64,000 nt of DNA from Flavobacterium sp. 1355 (GCF_017833415.1 NZ_JAFICC010000009.1:186001-250000); one strand, 5' to 3'; shown: positions 28,102 through 37,565, numbered from the stretch's first letter. Notes: generated from the sequence alone by a model not told the origin. Program-made: numbers and translations.

Positions 28102-29502
28102 TTACTTCGATAGCAAAATCAAAACCCAGTCATTACCATCTTTTTTGATTCCCAGAGGCTGGAACTCTTTTGTTCCTGTATTGTTAACAATTCCAATTTT
28201 GATTTCTTTTCCGTTTTTTGGATTGTACCAGCTTGCTTTTACTTTATCACCGACAATTTTACCCATATTCACTTCCATTCTTTTTCCGTTGTAGGTGTAA
28301 ATCAAAGCGTAATTTTGTCCTCTTATGGCGGGTAAATAATCATACCCGGATCCTTGGTTGGCGATTAAGGTTTGATCCGGAACTCCTTCTAAAAAAGGAA
28401 ATTGCAACATCAATTTTTTTATATAAACCATTTGTTTTGCTCCCGGTGCATTAATTGCCGATGTCCATAATTCTTTGTTTCCGTAAGCACGTTTATCGCC
28501 TTTTCTAAACATTTGCATTACGGCATTGTGTCCGTAGGTGTAACCGGCAGCACCTGAAAGAACCGACCAATATCCGTAACGACGAACATCATTATCGGAC
28601 CATTTTGGCTGTAAAGTGTCGTGCAAACCATGCGGAATTCCTTCGTATGATGGTTCTCCGTCAAGCGTAGGTTTGGTTGGTTTTAATTCGAAATCTCTTA
28701 AAACAAATTTATAATTATCTTCTTTGAAATTCGTTTTCACTGAATCCTGATCGTATCTTCTGTGACCTGACTGGAACATGTTGAAATCTAACCATTTTGC
28801 GTTATGATAGTTTTCTGAAGAATCGGTTCTTCCGAAAGGGTGAAAAGTCACTAACTGATCTGGATTGTTGGTTTTTAAAGTATTTCCAATCGCGTTCCAG
28901 ATGTCCATAAATTCATTTCCGTGGGTATCACCGCCATTTAACCAGATTACGTTGGTTTTGTTTTTGTAACGGTTGGCCAAAAACGTTGCATATTCTATTG
29001 CCTGTTCTTTGCTGACTTTATTTCCTTTAGAAACGTTGGTTCCCCAAACCGGAACCATGGCTAAATAGATTCCGTTTTTGCGGGCTACTTCTAAAGTATA
29101 ATCTACGTGATCCCAATAATCGTATTCTTGTTTGTTATTGAAATTATTTCCGGCGGTAATAAAAGGTTTAGATACATCTTCGTTAATCAAAGCGGCACTT
29201 CCGTAGACATTTACAGCATTAATATTGTGCAAAACCATGACCTGAACTACATTGAATCCTTTTTCTTTTCTGTCTTTAAAGTATTGATCTACTCCTGCTC
29301 TGTCCAGTTTTCCGAATGTTAACCAGCCGGTATCTCCTAACCAGAAAAATGGTTTCTCATTTTCGGTTACAAAATAATGTTGATTTTGAGACACTTTGAT
29401 TTTTGGCAAAGCGCCTTTTTCTGCAGATTGAGAATATCCGCTTTGTGCCATTAGCAGAAAGCTTATAGCGAGGGCGTAGAGATATTTACTTTTCAGATTC
29501 AT
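28102..29502 (-). CDS. GH140 family (DUF4038) apiosidase-like glycoside hydrolase
   Basis: 466 residues, signal peptide ending MAQSGYSQ. A DUF4038 TIM barrel (about 35-375) is followed by a small collagen-binding-like beta-sandwich (about 385-466). This is the architecture of GH140, whose founding member cleaves apiose-linked side chains from RG-II. Conserved sites include FFWLGDTGW near the start, NVIWLNGGDTHG (D192) and PTLDGEPSYEG (E283). D192 and E283 fit the acid/base and nucleophile positions of that enzyme. Among the genes here it is the most specific hint that the substrate is RG-II. Some DUF4038 proteins have other activities, so the apiosidase label is inference. Confidence 0.8.
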   Translation of the reverse strand: MNLKSKYLYALAISFLLMAQSGYSQSAEKGALPKIKVSQNQHYFVTENEKPFFWLGDTGWLTFGKLDRAGVDQYFKDRKEKGFNVVQVMVLHNINAVNVYGSAALINEDVSKPFITAGNNFNNKQEYDYWDHVDYTLEVARKNGIYLAMVPVWGTNVSKGNKVSKEQAIEYATFLANRYKNKTNVIWLNGGDTHGNEFMDIWNAIGNTLKTNNPDQLVTFHPFGRTDSSENYHNAKWLDFNMFQSGHRRYDQDSVKTNFKEDNYKFVLRDFELKPTKPTLDGEPSYEGIPHGLHDTLQPKWSDNDVRRYGYWSVLSGAAGYTYGHNAVMQMFRKGDKRAYGNKELWTSAINAPGAKQMVYIKKLMLQFPFLEGVPDQTLIANQGSGYDYLPAIRGQNYALIYTYNGKRMEVNMGKIVGDKVKASWYNPKNGKEIKIGIVNNTGTKEFQPLGIKKDGNDWVLILLSK

Positions 29503-29532
29503 TTTGGTTTGTTTTGAATTGTGTTTTATTTT

Positions 29533-29661
29533 GCCACAGATTATACTGATTTAATGGATTTTTCCAAGCTTTGTATTTAAATTTTTATCGCAGATTTTGC
29601 AGATTCAGCAGATTAATTTTAATTCTAATTTTTAATCCTTTTAATCTGTTAAATCTGTGGC
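29533..29661. repeat. Inverted repeat, family C
   Basis: GCCACAGATTATACTGATTTAA on the left pairs with TTAATCTGTTAAATCTGTGGC on the right, with TGCAGATTCAGCAGATT inside. It fills the gap between the beta-helix fusion gene and GH140. Confidence 0.75.
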
Positions 29662-32600
29662 TAACCTTTCTTCACTACAAAAAGCACTTTTTCTTTTATT
29701 TCTGACTGCGGAATTACTATTGATTTTCCTCCGCTTATGTTTGCTTTTTTTGTAAAAATTCCTGTTGTTGCGTTTATCACGTATACTTCGAAAGTTCCTT
29801 TTGTGTTTGATAAATCAATTGAAATTTCCTGATCGTTTTTTAAATAGAAAAGATAGCTTTTTCCTTTGTTTTCTAATTTCCATAGGTTGTCTGAAAACAT
29901 ATTTCCGGCAACTAATTTCATTTCGCTTAAAGCGGAATAAAATTCAGGCAGTTCGATTTTTGGAATGTTTGGCATTGAAGCTCCCGCCATTAAAGCCGGC
30001 CATCCAAATCTTGAAGAACCATCGGTTGAATATAAAATTACTTTTTCAGGATATTTTTCGCGGTATTCCCGAACGGCTCTATAAACCTGATTGTCTGTTT
30101 CTTTTCCGGTTTTTAATTTTCTGGCGTGTTGTCTTGGTGCTAAATTTTTTCCTCCTTCTGGCGCATAAGATGATCCGTCTTCTTTATAATACCAATAACG
30201 AATGTCAATTAAATCGACTGTTTTGGTTCTTTTGGCATCGTTTAAAATAGCATCCTGCACATCTTTTGTTGCGCTTAAGCCGATGATTCCGTTTTTATGG
30301 GTTTCGTCTTTCCATTTTTGAGCTTCGTCTAGCCAAAATTCCATAAAATGAAGCGGGCCAGTATATTCGGCACTTGTTAACTGAATTACGTTGCTGTTTT
30401 CCTGAAAATTTTCTAAGGATTTTCTTATGAATCCCTGATGTAATTTTCTTCTATCTGCATTCGTAATATCATAAAACTGCTCGGCCATAAAAATACGTTT
30501 GTCTCCTGCGTACGGTGGCGGCTCCGGAAATCCGGTATTGTTGATATTGTTTGCTGAACGCCAGGGCGAACTTGACCAATGCGCTCCGGCTTCTAGTATA
30601 TTGTGCTGAAAATATTGCTGATTGATTAACAATTGTCCGTTTGGTTCTGCAAGGGTTGCAAACTCAGCTAAGCGATTCCAGTACCAATCGTTAAATTTTG
30701 TTAAGTCGTATTTACTCAAATGATCCCATGCCAAATCTTGTCCGCTTCTCGCAAAAGGCTGTTCGTAAAACGGAGGCCAGACATCGGCATCAATTCGTCG
30801 TACACGCTCGTGATCATCCATTCTGCGATCGTACCATAAACCGTAATTGTGTTCCAGGGCAACAATATTATTTTTCGTTAAATAATCTACTGTTTCCTGC
30901 ACTTTATCGGTGAGTCCGTTTCCTGTTCTTCCCGGTACAAAACGCGTTATATGTGGTGTCGATTTATTGACAAAATCATCGGTTAAATCTCCTCTCCACC
31001 AGGCTACGTTTGTTTCTTTTCCGGCGATTAGTTTTCCTTCAAAAATCAATAAACCATTTTCTATTTTAATTTTTGATGTATTTTTTGCTGTTTTATTTTC
31101 TGTACTTTTTAAATCATTAGCATTTTTCAATCCTGAATTATTGCTGTTGATCGAATTCAATTTTGAAACTTCTGCAATCCATTCTGGTAAACTTTTTGCA
31201 GTTGTTGCTGAATTTTTTGTCAATTCTGCCGCTACTTCCATTGTTGGACTTGACGAAGGTTCTGAACCCAAATCGTAAATAAAAGACTGAACCGGAAGTT
31301 TTCCTAATCTTGCTTCTAACTGCGCATAAAACAAACTTCTAGGACTAATGTGTCCGTTTACATCTTTCCAGTGTCCGTTTCCTCCAAATTGTCCCCAAAC
31401 TCCAAAAGCCCAGTTTTGAGCTGTTGGCGGACTGTAACATTCTATTTTTGATGCTGATGACTCCCAAATTACAGAATTCGCTGCAGTCCATCCGGCGCCT
31501 CTTCCGCCTTGTTCTCTGTTATTGTAACTCAATGCTTTTCCGTCGATATTGGCAATGTCAAATAAAACTCCGGTTGCCCAGCTTCCTATCGCTCCGCTAT
31601 TCTCATACGGCAAATGCGATTCGCATTGTATAAAAACGTTTGGCCCGGTGGTACCAAATCCTCCAACCGCAAAATCATGATTTCCGAATTCTGAATAACA
31701 ACGTTGGAAAAGTGTTTGCTGCCCTTCAGTATAAAAAGTATGTCTTCTAAAAGACGCTATTTCAGAAATTGGTTCTGTTGCAATACAATCTTCAACTGTA
31801 ATTTGCTGTGAAGTTTTTAAAATGGTTACTGCTCCGCCTGCAAAATGTTTGAAATTAACTTGTTTTACCCACGCATTTCTAGTGTTTTCAATGCTAATAG
31901 CCTGCCAGCGATGCTCTTCGTCTTTTAAATTGGAAGGATTAAAAGTTGATTTTATGAAAATATTTTCGATTCCGTTATTTTCAATTCTGCCCGGCCAGGA
32001 ATAAACAGTTACTTTTGAAGTTCCGAAAACTTCATCCAGAGACATGGTAATTGGCGCGTTTAGCGTAACTTCATTTCCGTTAATTTTGGTTACAACACGA
32101 TTCCATGTCATATCCCAGGCTCCTTTTTTCCAGCCAATCCAGGAGGTTTCTCCTCCAAAATCCTGCATGTTTAATTCCTTGATAAAATTATCCGTTAAAG
32201 GTTTGCTGATTTCGATTTCATCAGCAACTTTTAATTTTGAAGTGTTTTTTAATTGAATTTTTTGAGTTCCTAAAGGCGTATAAGCATTGTTGAATTCAAA
32301 AGTATCTTTGTACATTTTATCGTTTACACCCAAAATTCTAATTAGGGATTCTCTTTCTAATCCGGTCCCCAGAAGAACGGTTCCGTTTTCGCTATTGCCG
32401 CTTCCTCTTAAAACTACTCCTGATTTTCTGATGTATAAAGTCCCACTGATTTTAAAAGTTCCTTTGTCTAACAAAACCGCTCCTCTAAAACCCGATCTAT
32501 CAGGCTTTAAATTGCTGACATAATCAATGGCGTTTTGAATTTTTTGAGTGGCATCTTCTTCTTGTCGTGAAACGAAAATTTTGTTTTCTAAATTCGGAAT

Positions 32601-32816
32601 TGCTTTTTCAGAAGCCATATATCCGGCATAAGAAAAATCAAGAATTTGGTTTCCTTTATTATCTGTTGTGAAAGAAAGTTTTCCTTCTTTGGTTTTGATA
32701 ATGTCGGGGAAATTATTTTGTGCTATGATGTTTCCAACAAATGACAGAGTAAAACACATTAAAACTAATGTGTTTTTGAAAGAAGGAATTATATTTTTTA
32801 ATTGGATAAAATTCAA
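29661..32816 (-). CDS. Two-enzyme-like fusion: right-handed beta-helix plus TIM-barrel-like domain
   Basis: 1051 residues. The only start giving a basic signal peptide is a TTG at 32816 (NFIQLKNIIPSFKNTLVL, cleaving after NIIAQ); no in-frame ATG lies upstream. Residues 80-530 look like a pectate-lyase-type beta-helix (RGAVLLDKGTFKISGTLYIR, GVVLRGSGN, QQITVEDCIATEP). A linker at 550-585, rich in Asn, Ser, Lys and Thr, follows. Residues 600-970 read as a TIM-barrel glycosidase-like domain (NIVALEHNYGLWYDRR, QLTSAEYTGPLHFMEFWLDE), then a beta-sandwich tail to 1051. E655 and E817 are candidate catalytic acids. Similar proteins are seen in Bacteroidota pectin loci with DUF6298-type names, but I know of no assigned activity. 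It may be a bifunctional backbone and side-chain enzyme. Confidence 0.6.
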   Translation of the reverse strand: MNFIQLKNIIPSFKNTLVLMCFTLSFVGNIIAQNNFPDIIKTKEGKLSFTTDNKGNQILDFSYAGYMASEKAIPNLENKIFVSRQEEDATQKIQNAIDYVSNLKPDRSGFRGAVLLDKGTFKISGTLYIRKSGVVLRGSGNSENGTVLLGTGLERESLIRILGVNDKMYKDTFEFNNAYTPLGTQKIQLKNTSKLKVADEIEISKPLTDNFIKELNMQDFGGETSWIGWKKGAWDMTWNRVVTKINGNEVTLNAPITMSLDEVFGTSKVTVYSWPGRIENNGIENIFIKSTFNPSNLKDEEHRWQAISIENTRNAWVKQVNFKHFAGGAVTILKTSQQITVEDCIATEPISEIASFRRHTFYTEGQQTLFQRCYSEFGNHDFAVGGFGTTGPNVFIQCESHLPYENSGAIGSWATGVLFDIANIDGKALSYNNREQGGRGAGWTAANSVIWESSASKIECYSPPTAQNWAFGVWGQFGGNGHWKDVNGHISPRSLFYAQLEARLGKLPVQSFIYDLGSEPSSSPTMEVAAELTKNSATTAKSLPEWIAEVSKLNSINSNNSGLKNANDLKSTENKTAKNTSKIKIENGLLIFEGKLIAGKETNVAWWRGDLTDDFVNKSTPHITRFVPGRTGNGLTDKVQETVDYLTKNNIVALEHNYGLWYDRRMDDHERVRRIDADVWPPFYEQPFARSGQDLAWDHLSKYDLTKFNDWYWNRLAEFATLAEPNGQLLINQQYFQHNILEAGAHWSSSPWRSANNINNTGFPEPPPYAGDKRIFMAEQFYDITNADRRKLHQGFIRKSLENFQENSNVIQLTSAEYTGPLHFMEFWLDEAQKWKDETHKNGIIGLSATKDVQDAILNDAKRTKTVDLIDIRYWYYKEDGSSYAPEGGKNLAPRQHARKLKTGKETDNQVYRAVREYREKYPEKVILYSTDGSSRFGWPALMAGASMPNIPKIELPEFYSALSEMKLVAGNMFSDNLWKLENKGKSYLFYLKNDQEISIDLSNTKGTFEVYVINATTGIFTKKANISGGKSIVIPQSEIKEKVLFVVKKG

Positions 32817-32852
32817 CTCAATATTATTTTAAAATTTACATTTTCCTCAATC

Positions 32853-32953
32853 TTGTCATTTCGACGAAGGAGAAATCGCACTAGAAACACCGTTCTGAAA
32901 TCGTCAATCTTTGTCGAGTTACGCGTGTGATTTCTCCTTCGTCGAAATGACAA
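32853..32953. repeat. Palindromic repeat, family A copy 6
   Basis: The arms TTTCGACGAAGGAGAAATC and GATTTCTCCTTCGTCGAAA pair perfectly, the clearest example of the TTCGACGAAGG subtype. Confidence 0.85.
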
Positions 32954-32983
32954 ACTTTGGGTTTATTCTTTATCTTCATTATA

Positions 32984-33010
32984 CCTAACAGGTTTTGGAA
33001 ACCTGTTAGG
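32984..33010. repeat. 27-base palindrome, family B
   Basis: CCTAACAGGTTTTGGAAACC then TGTTAGG; the core differs from 16185-16211 (GGTTTTGGAAACC in place of GGTTTTAAAAACC). Confidence 0.78.
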
Positions 33011-33046
33011 ATACGTTTAGGATATCTGGTGACTAAATTTAAGACT

Positions 33047-34753
33047 TTATTGTAATAATTCTTTTAAGTTAGCCAATGTATCGGTGTTATTTTCTGTTTT
33101 TGTCCAATCTGTTTTAGATTTTGGATCAATTCCGTTGAAATATTTTTCGATATTGGTATATCCGTCTCCGTTTGCATCTTTGTTGGCATCGGAAGAATCA
33201 TTTGGGTTTAGTCCGAATTTCTTTTCCCATGCATCCGGAATTCCGTCATTATCAGAATCTTTATAGGATTTTCCTTTGTAAACCGGATATCCGCCAACCT
33301 GATCAGGATGTGTAATAATTCCCTTTTTATAAGAGTCAGCAGGCAATCTTCTTTTAATAAATTCCTTTCCAATTGCGTTTTCTAAACCGTCTTTTACTTC
33401 AATTTTTCCGGTGCGTACTTGTTTAATAATTCTTTCGTCAACGGCATCTCTTTTTGGAATTGTTGCTCCTACGTTATTCAAAACAAATTCATACGCTTCT
33501 TCAGCTTTCATAATTTTGAAGGCAGGCATTGAGAATGGTTTTGGCTGTTTGATTGCTTCTAAAAATGATTTCTTTTCAGCTTCCGGAAGATCTTCCAGTT
33601 GTACCCCGCCGTTCCAGTTATCTGCTGTAACTTCTGGAGATCCAGCCATAAAATTTCCTGAAACATAGGCTCTTCCATATTGTTTTGGCTGAATATAACC
33701 TGATTCCGGTTTTACAATTCTGTAACGAATTGGCTGATCTGCAGGAGTAATTGGTCCCGGTTTGAAATAATTATTGATGATGTTTAACATCGAACGATAA
33801 TCACCGCCATCCAACGTACGATTCCACCAATTGAATACCACATTGTTTACAAAATTAAAATCGCCGTACATTCCGATAGAAGCGTTTCTGGAGATATTAT
33901 CTGCCCATAAATTGCGCATAAACGTACTGTTTAATCCACCAATTGTGCTTCCAAAAGCGTGATTGTACGTATCTAAACCTTCTGATGAAATGGTATTCTG
34001 AATGGTAATATTACAAGCCGGCAATTTCTCCAGTTTCGATTTTGCATTCGCTGCAAACTGATGTCTGTAAAGCGAAATATTTTCGTCTAATCCCCAGCTT
34101 ACTGAGCAGTGGTCTATGATAATATTTCCCATTGGGTTTCCGCCTAAGGCATCGTCTCTTCTGGTCACTTCTGTAGCCCCTCTTCTAAAGCGTACATGTC
34201 GGATAATGACGTCATGCGTATCGATTTCAAGTGTTTCGCCAGCGATACAAATTCCGTCACCCGGTGCAGTTTGCCCTGCAATGGTTACGTAAGGCGCACG
34301 CATGCTGATTCTTTTTTTCAATTGAATAATTCCGGAAACGTTAAATACGATAGTTCTTGCTCCTACTGCTTCGCAGGCTTCTCTAAAAGTTCCTTTTCCG
34401 CTGTCTTCTAAACTGGTAACTACAAATATTTTTCCGCCACGGCCGCCTTGTGTAAACGCTCCGCCACCTTCAGCTCCAGGAAAAGCAGGAATATCTGCCT
34501 GAACAAAATCCTTTGGGTAAGATGCCCAGGGTAAATAAGGTTTTCCATGTTTGGCTTCTTCCTGAATAATATGATAATTGCTGGTCCAAATTTCGTTTAG
34601 TCTTTTTTCTTCGTCAGCCAGCAACGCATCCGCTTTTTCCTGAACTGGTTTTGGAATTACGGGATATTGTGCGTACGCCGAAGATACAAGTGAACAAAAT
34701 GACAATGCCAAAAATGTTCTTTTTAAAGTATGGTTGGGGAAAATATTTTGCAT
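33047..34753 (-). CDS. PL1 family pectate lyase with C-terminal calcium-binding repeats
   Basis: 568 residues, signal peptide ending SSAYAQ. It cleaves polygalacturonate by beta-elimination. The beta-helix begins at IPAFPGAEGGGAFTQGGRGG (about 90) and includes APYVTIAGQTAPGDGICIAG, RRDDALGGNPMGNIIIDHC and SVSWGLDENIS, the PL1 core carrying the calcium-binding Asp residues. Near the C-terminus, DSDNDGIPDAWEKKFGLNPN and DANGDGYTNIEKY are thrombospondin-3/EF-hand-like calcium repeats. It is a close paralog of the lyase at 35762-37471, with a DUF3826 gene between. No type IX secretion sorting domain is visible, so its cell location is open. Confidence 0.92.
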   Translation of the reverse strand: MQNIFPNHTLKRTFLALSFCSLVSSAYAQYPVIPKPVQEKADALLADEEKRLNEIWTSNYHIIQEEAKHGKPYLPWASYPKDFVQADIPAFPGAEGGGAFTQGGRGGKIFVVTSLEDSGKGTFREACEAVGARTIVFNVSGIIQLKKRISMRAPYVTIAGQTAPGDGICIAGETLEIDTHDVIIRHVRFRRGATEVTRRDDALGGNPMGNIIIDHCSVSWGLDENISLYRHQFAANAKSKLEKLPACNITIQNTISSEGLDTYNHAFGSTIGGLNSTFMRNLWADNISRNASIGMYGDFNFVNNVVFNWWNRTLDGGDYRSMLNIINNYFKPGPITPADQPIRYRIVKPESGYIQPKQYGRAYVSGNFMAGSPEVTADNWNGGVQLEDLPEAEKKSFLEAIKQPKPFSMPAFKIMKAEEAYEFVLNNVGATIPKRDAVDERIIKQVRTGKIEVKDGLENAIGKEFIKRRLPADSYKKGIITHPDQVGGYPVYKGKSYKDSDNDGIPDAWEKKFGLNPNDSSDANKDANGDGYTNIEKYFNGIDPKSKTDWTKTENNTDTLANLKELLQ

Positions 34754-34764
34754 TTGTTAGTATA

Positions 34765-34852
34765 GTTCTTAGTGATTAGTAACTTGTTCTTAGTGATTAG
34801 TTCTTAGTGTTTTTGAATTCTTACTCTTTACTAAGTACTTATCACTAAGGAC
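34765..34852. repeat. GTTCTTAGTGATTAG direct and inverted repeats
   Basis: GTTCTTAGTGATTAG occurs twice in tandem, followed by TTCTTAGTG and then by the inverted form CTAAGTACTTATCACTAAGG. A related element is at 62694-62727. Confidence 0.65.
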
Positions 34853-34858
34853 CGGGGA

Positions 34859-35536
34859 CTATTTATTACCTGCTTTTGCTTTTTCTCTTTGCTCAACACG
34901 CTCGTGCCAATCTTTACTTTCTTTATTTAAATCGTAACCTTGTTTGGATAAATAATTATTGATTCTTCCTTTGTATTTACCAAACCAGCCGTGTTTTTCT
35001 TTAGAGGAACCACCATCCATTGCATGTTCTCTGGCTTCAACTAAAGCTTTGTAGATATAATCTTTTTGTTCTGCGGTTAAATTAGGAAGCATATCATTGT
35101 AGCCTGCAACTGTTATAGGCAGTACGCCATAAGTCATTCCGTCTTTAACTTCAGTAATTTTGTCTTCTGATAATTCTTTACCTAATTTTTTAAGATAAGA
35201 TTTATGCAATTTTGCAATTGATTCGTCTGCTTTTGCTTTCAGTTTATCAATTTTTTCATTTTGTTTTTCTTTTGCTAAACCCGCATCTTCTTTAACTTTT
35301 TTGATTTCAGCATCTCTTCCATCCTGAATTTCGCTTAAATCTCTAAATTGCTGCGCGATAATATTTGAAACTGCTTTTTCTTTTTCAGCATTTTGTAAAT
35401 CTAATTTGGTAACGATTTTTGCTGCTCTTTCGTTGGTAACCTTAACATATTCCGGATCCAGATGCTGTTGTGCATTTAAAGTTGAAAATGCAAATACCAA
35501 CAATAATAGAACAGCATTTATTTTACTTAGTGCCAT
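34859..35536 (-). CDS. DUF3826 family protein
   Basis: 225 residues, signal peptide MALSKINAVLLLLVFAFSTLNAQ. The mature protein is highly charged and mostly helical, with a likely coiled coil at about 70-120 (EIKKVKEDAGLAKEKQNEKI). It ends with a basic tail (EQREKAKAGNK). The region DGMTYGVLPITVAGYNDMLP is the recognisable DUF3826 core. DUF3826 proteins recur beside pectate lyases in Bacteroidota pectin loci, but no activity is established to my knowledge. It sits between two paralogous PL1 lyases, separated by gaps of about 105 and 225 bases that hold repeats. A chaperone, adaptor or binding role for the lyases is only a guess. There are no obvious catalytic motifs. Confidence 0.75.
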   Translation of the reverse strand: MALSKINAVLLLLVFAFSTLNAQQHLDPEYVKVTNERAAKIVTKLDLQNAEKEKAVSNIIAQQFRDLSEIQDGRDAEIKKVKEDAGLAKEKQNEKIDKLKAKADESIAKLHKSYLKKLGKELSEDKITEVKDGMTYGVLPITVAGYNDMLPNLTAEQKDYIYKALVEAREHAMDGGSSKEKHGWFGKYKGRINNYLSKQGYDLNKESKDWHERVEQREKAKAGNK

Positions 35537-35623
35537 GATTTTTATTTTTTAATTGTATTGTAAAACATAGTTTCTGTGGCTAAAAAAAGTCAATTGATTT
35601 TTTGTCTATTTTACTTTTTTAAA

Positions 35624-35698
35624 CTCGCAAAGTCGCTAAGATGCAAAGTTTTTTATGCTTTTACTTTTATAATCTTTGAGATTTAGCGACTTTGAGAG
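35624..35698. repeat. Inverted repeat CTCGCAAAGTCGCTAAG type
   Basis: CTCGCAAAGTCGCTAAGATG with ATTTAGCGACTTTGAGAG as the opposite arm. Related sequence occurs at 60753-60842. Lies upstream of DUF3826. Confidence 0.7.
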
Positions 35699-35761
35699 CA
35701 ATTTTACAGCATTATAAAGAAGATTTAAACTTTCAATTATTTACTGCTATGTTTTCAAAAA

Positions 35762-37471
35762 TTATTTTAAATCTAATAAAGGTCTAACCAAAGTTTCTTT
35801 GTTATTAGCTAAATCTTTCCAGTCTACTTTTATTGCCGGATTTACACCATTGATGTAATCTTCGATATTAGAATATCCATCACCGTTTAAATCTCCTTTT
35901 GCATCTGATGGGTCGTTTGGATTTAATCCGTATTTTTTCTCCCATGCATCCGGTATACCGTCTTTGTCTGTATCTACATATGGTTTTCCTTTGTATTCCG
36001 GGTATCCTCCAACCTGAGAGATATCTGTAATAATTCCTTTTTTATAGGAATCCATTGGTAAACGTCTGTGCTCGAATTGGTAGAATTCTTTTTTCTCTAA
36101 TCTTTTTGCATATTCAGGAACTCCTGTTTTTACTGTTCTTACGATTCTTTCATCTACTTTATCTCTAATTGGTAAAGTTGCTCCTACGTTTTTCAATACA
36201 AATTCGTATGCTTCGTCTGCTTTCATGAACGGGCGGAACCAAGGCATTGGGAAAGGCTTGTCGCTTTTCATTTTAGCAAAATAATCTTTGGCTTCATCAT
36301 AAGACATTAATTCACCTTTTTTATTTTCAATCTGAATTCCGCCATCCCAGTTGTCTTTTGTTACTTTTTCGTTGTTATTTACAATGTTTCCGTTTACGTA
36401 AGCTCTACCAAAAACCATATAAGACAATTTACTTCTTCCTGATTCCGGCTTTAAGATTCTGTAGCTTATTGGCTGTGTTAAATCGGTTACCGGGCCTGGT
36501 TTGTAAAAGTTATTGATGATGTTGTAGTTGGCTGTATAATCTCCCCCATCAGTAGATCGGTTATACCAGTTGAAAACGACGTTATTCACAAAATTGAAAA
36601 TCCCGTTCCACCCGATTGAAGGATTTCTACCCGCGTTATTTGCCCACATATTTCTCATAAAAGAGCAATTTTCTCCTCCTAAAGTACTACCGAAAGCATG
36701 ATTGTACGTATCCAAAGCTTCTCCAAATAAACTGTTTTGGATTGTAATGTTTACTGTTGGTTTCTTTTCGTCCGGATATCCTGCACCCGGGCTGTACATG
36801 TGTCTGTACATAGACATGTTTTCATCTAATCCCCAAGTTGCAGAAACGTGGTCGATCATGATGTTTCCAACAGGATTTCCTCCAATTGCATCGTCACGAC
36901 GGCCTACAAAAGTTTCTCCTCTGCGGAAACGCATGTGTCTGATAATTACGTCATGAGTATCAATCCAAATTGATTCTCCTGCAATACAAATTCCGTCACC
37001 AGGAGCAGTTTGTCCTGCGATTGTGATGTAAGGTGCACGAATAATTAACGGACTTTTGATTCTGATAATTCCGGCAACATTAAAAACTACAATTCTGGCT
37101 CCTCCTTGTTCGCAGGCTTCACGTAAAGTCCCAGGTCCGCGATCTTCTAAACTTGTCACAGTGTAAACATTTCCGCCACGACCTCCATAAGTAAACATTC
37201 CTCCTCCTTCAGCTCCTGGAAAAGCAGGAATCTCTGCCTGTGGTAAATCATTTGGTCGGGATGCCCACGGAATGTATGGTTTTCCTTGTCTGGCTTCTTT
37301 TTCAATAACAACTAAAGCTTTTTCCCAAGCCTCATCAGAAAGTTTTGCAGCTTCTTCTTTAATTGCTTTTTCCTGAGCCTGAACTTCTGGGCTTATCTTC
37401 GGATATTGAGCAAAACATTTTGCACTTCCTAAAAAAAGCAGGGATGCGATAAATAATGCGGAATTTTTCAT
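35762..37471 (-). CDS. PL1 family pectate lyase with C-terminal calcium-binding repeats
   Basis: 569 residues, signal peptide MKNSALFIASLLFLGSAKCFAQ. Pectate lyase acting on de-esterified galacturonan. The PL1 beta-helix starts at IPAFPGAEGGGMFTYGGRGG and continues through APYITIAGQTAPGDGICIAG, RRDDAIGGNPVGNIMIDHV and SATWGLDENMS. Calcium-binding C-terminal repeats are DTDKDGIPDAWEKKYGLNPN and DLNGDGYSNIEDY. It is the first gene after susD in transcription order and is separated from it by a hairpin at 37509-37536. The paralog at 33047-34753 aligns with it throughout by eye. Two near-identical lyases suggest dose or slightly different methylation preferences. Confidence 0.92.
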   Translation of the reverse strand: MKNSALFIASLLFLGSAKCFAQYPKISPEVQAQEKAIKEEAAKLSDEAWEKALVVIEKEARQGKPYIPWASRPNDLPQAEIPAFPGAEGGGMFTYGGRGGNVYTVTSLEDRGPGTLREACEQGGARIVVFNVAGIIRIKSPLIIRAPYITIAGQTAPGDGICIAGESIWIDTHDVIIRHMRFRRGETFVGRRDDAIGGNPVGNIMIDHVSATWGLDENMSMYRHMYSPGAGYPDEKKPTVNITIQNSLFGEALDTYNHAFGSTLGGENCSFMRNMWANNAGRNPSIGWNGIFNFVNNVVFNWYNRSTDGGDYTANYNIINNFYKPGPVTDLTQPISYRILKPESGRSKLSYMVFGRAYVNGNIVNNNEKVTKDNWDGGIQIENKKGELMSYDEAKDYFAKMKSDKPFPMPWFRPFMKADEAYEFVLKNVGATLPIRDKVDERIVRTVKTGVPEYAKRLEKKEFYQFEHRRLPMDSYKKGIITDISQVGGYPEYKGKPYVDTDKDGIPDAWEKKYGLNPNDPSDAKGDLNGDGYSNIEDYINGVNPAIKVDWKDLANNKETLVRPLLDLK

Positions 37472-37508
37472 GTTAATTCTTTCTTTTGGTAATTCTGTTT
37501 AAACAAAT

Positions 37509-37536
37509 CACCTGTATCTTTTGACGAATACAGGTG
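37509..37536. terminator. Intergenic hairpin after susD
   Basis: CACCTGTAT and ATACAGGTG form a perfect 9-bp stem with a 10-base loop, starting about 30 bases past the susD stop. On the minus strand it is followed by a weak T-rich stretch (ATTTGTTT). It could be a partial terminator or an mRNA 3'-end stabiliser that raises susCD transcript levels over the downstream enzymes. Confidence 0.5.
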
Positions 37537-37565
37537 AAAAGTTTATATACTAATTCATTTGATAT

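Noticed and set aside
29765..30250. Plus-strand open frame of 161 codons
   Set aside because: It lies opposite the conserved barrel region of the beta-helix fusion gene and shows no protein family features.
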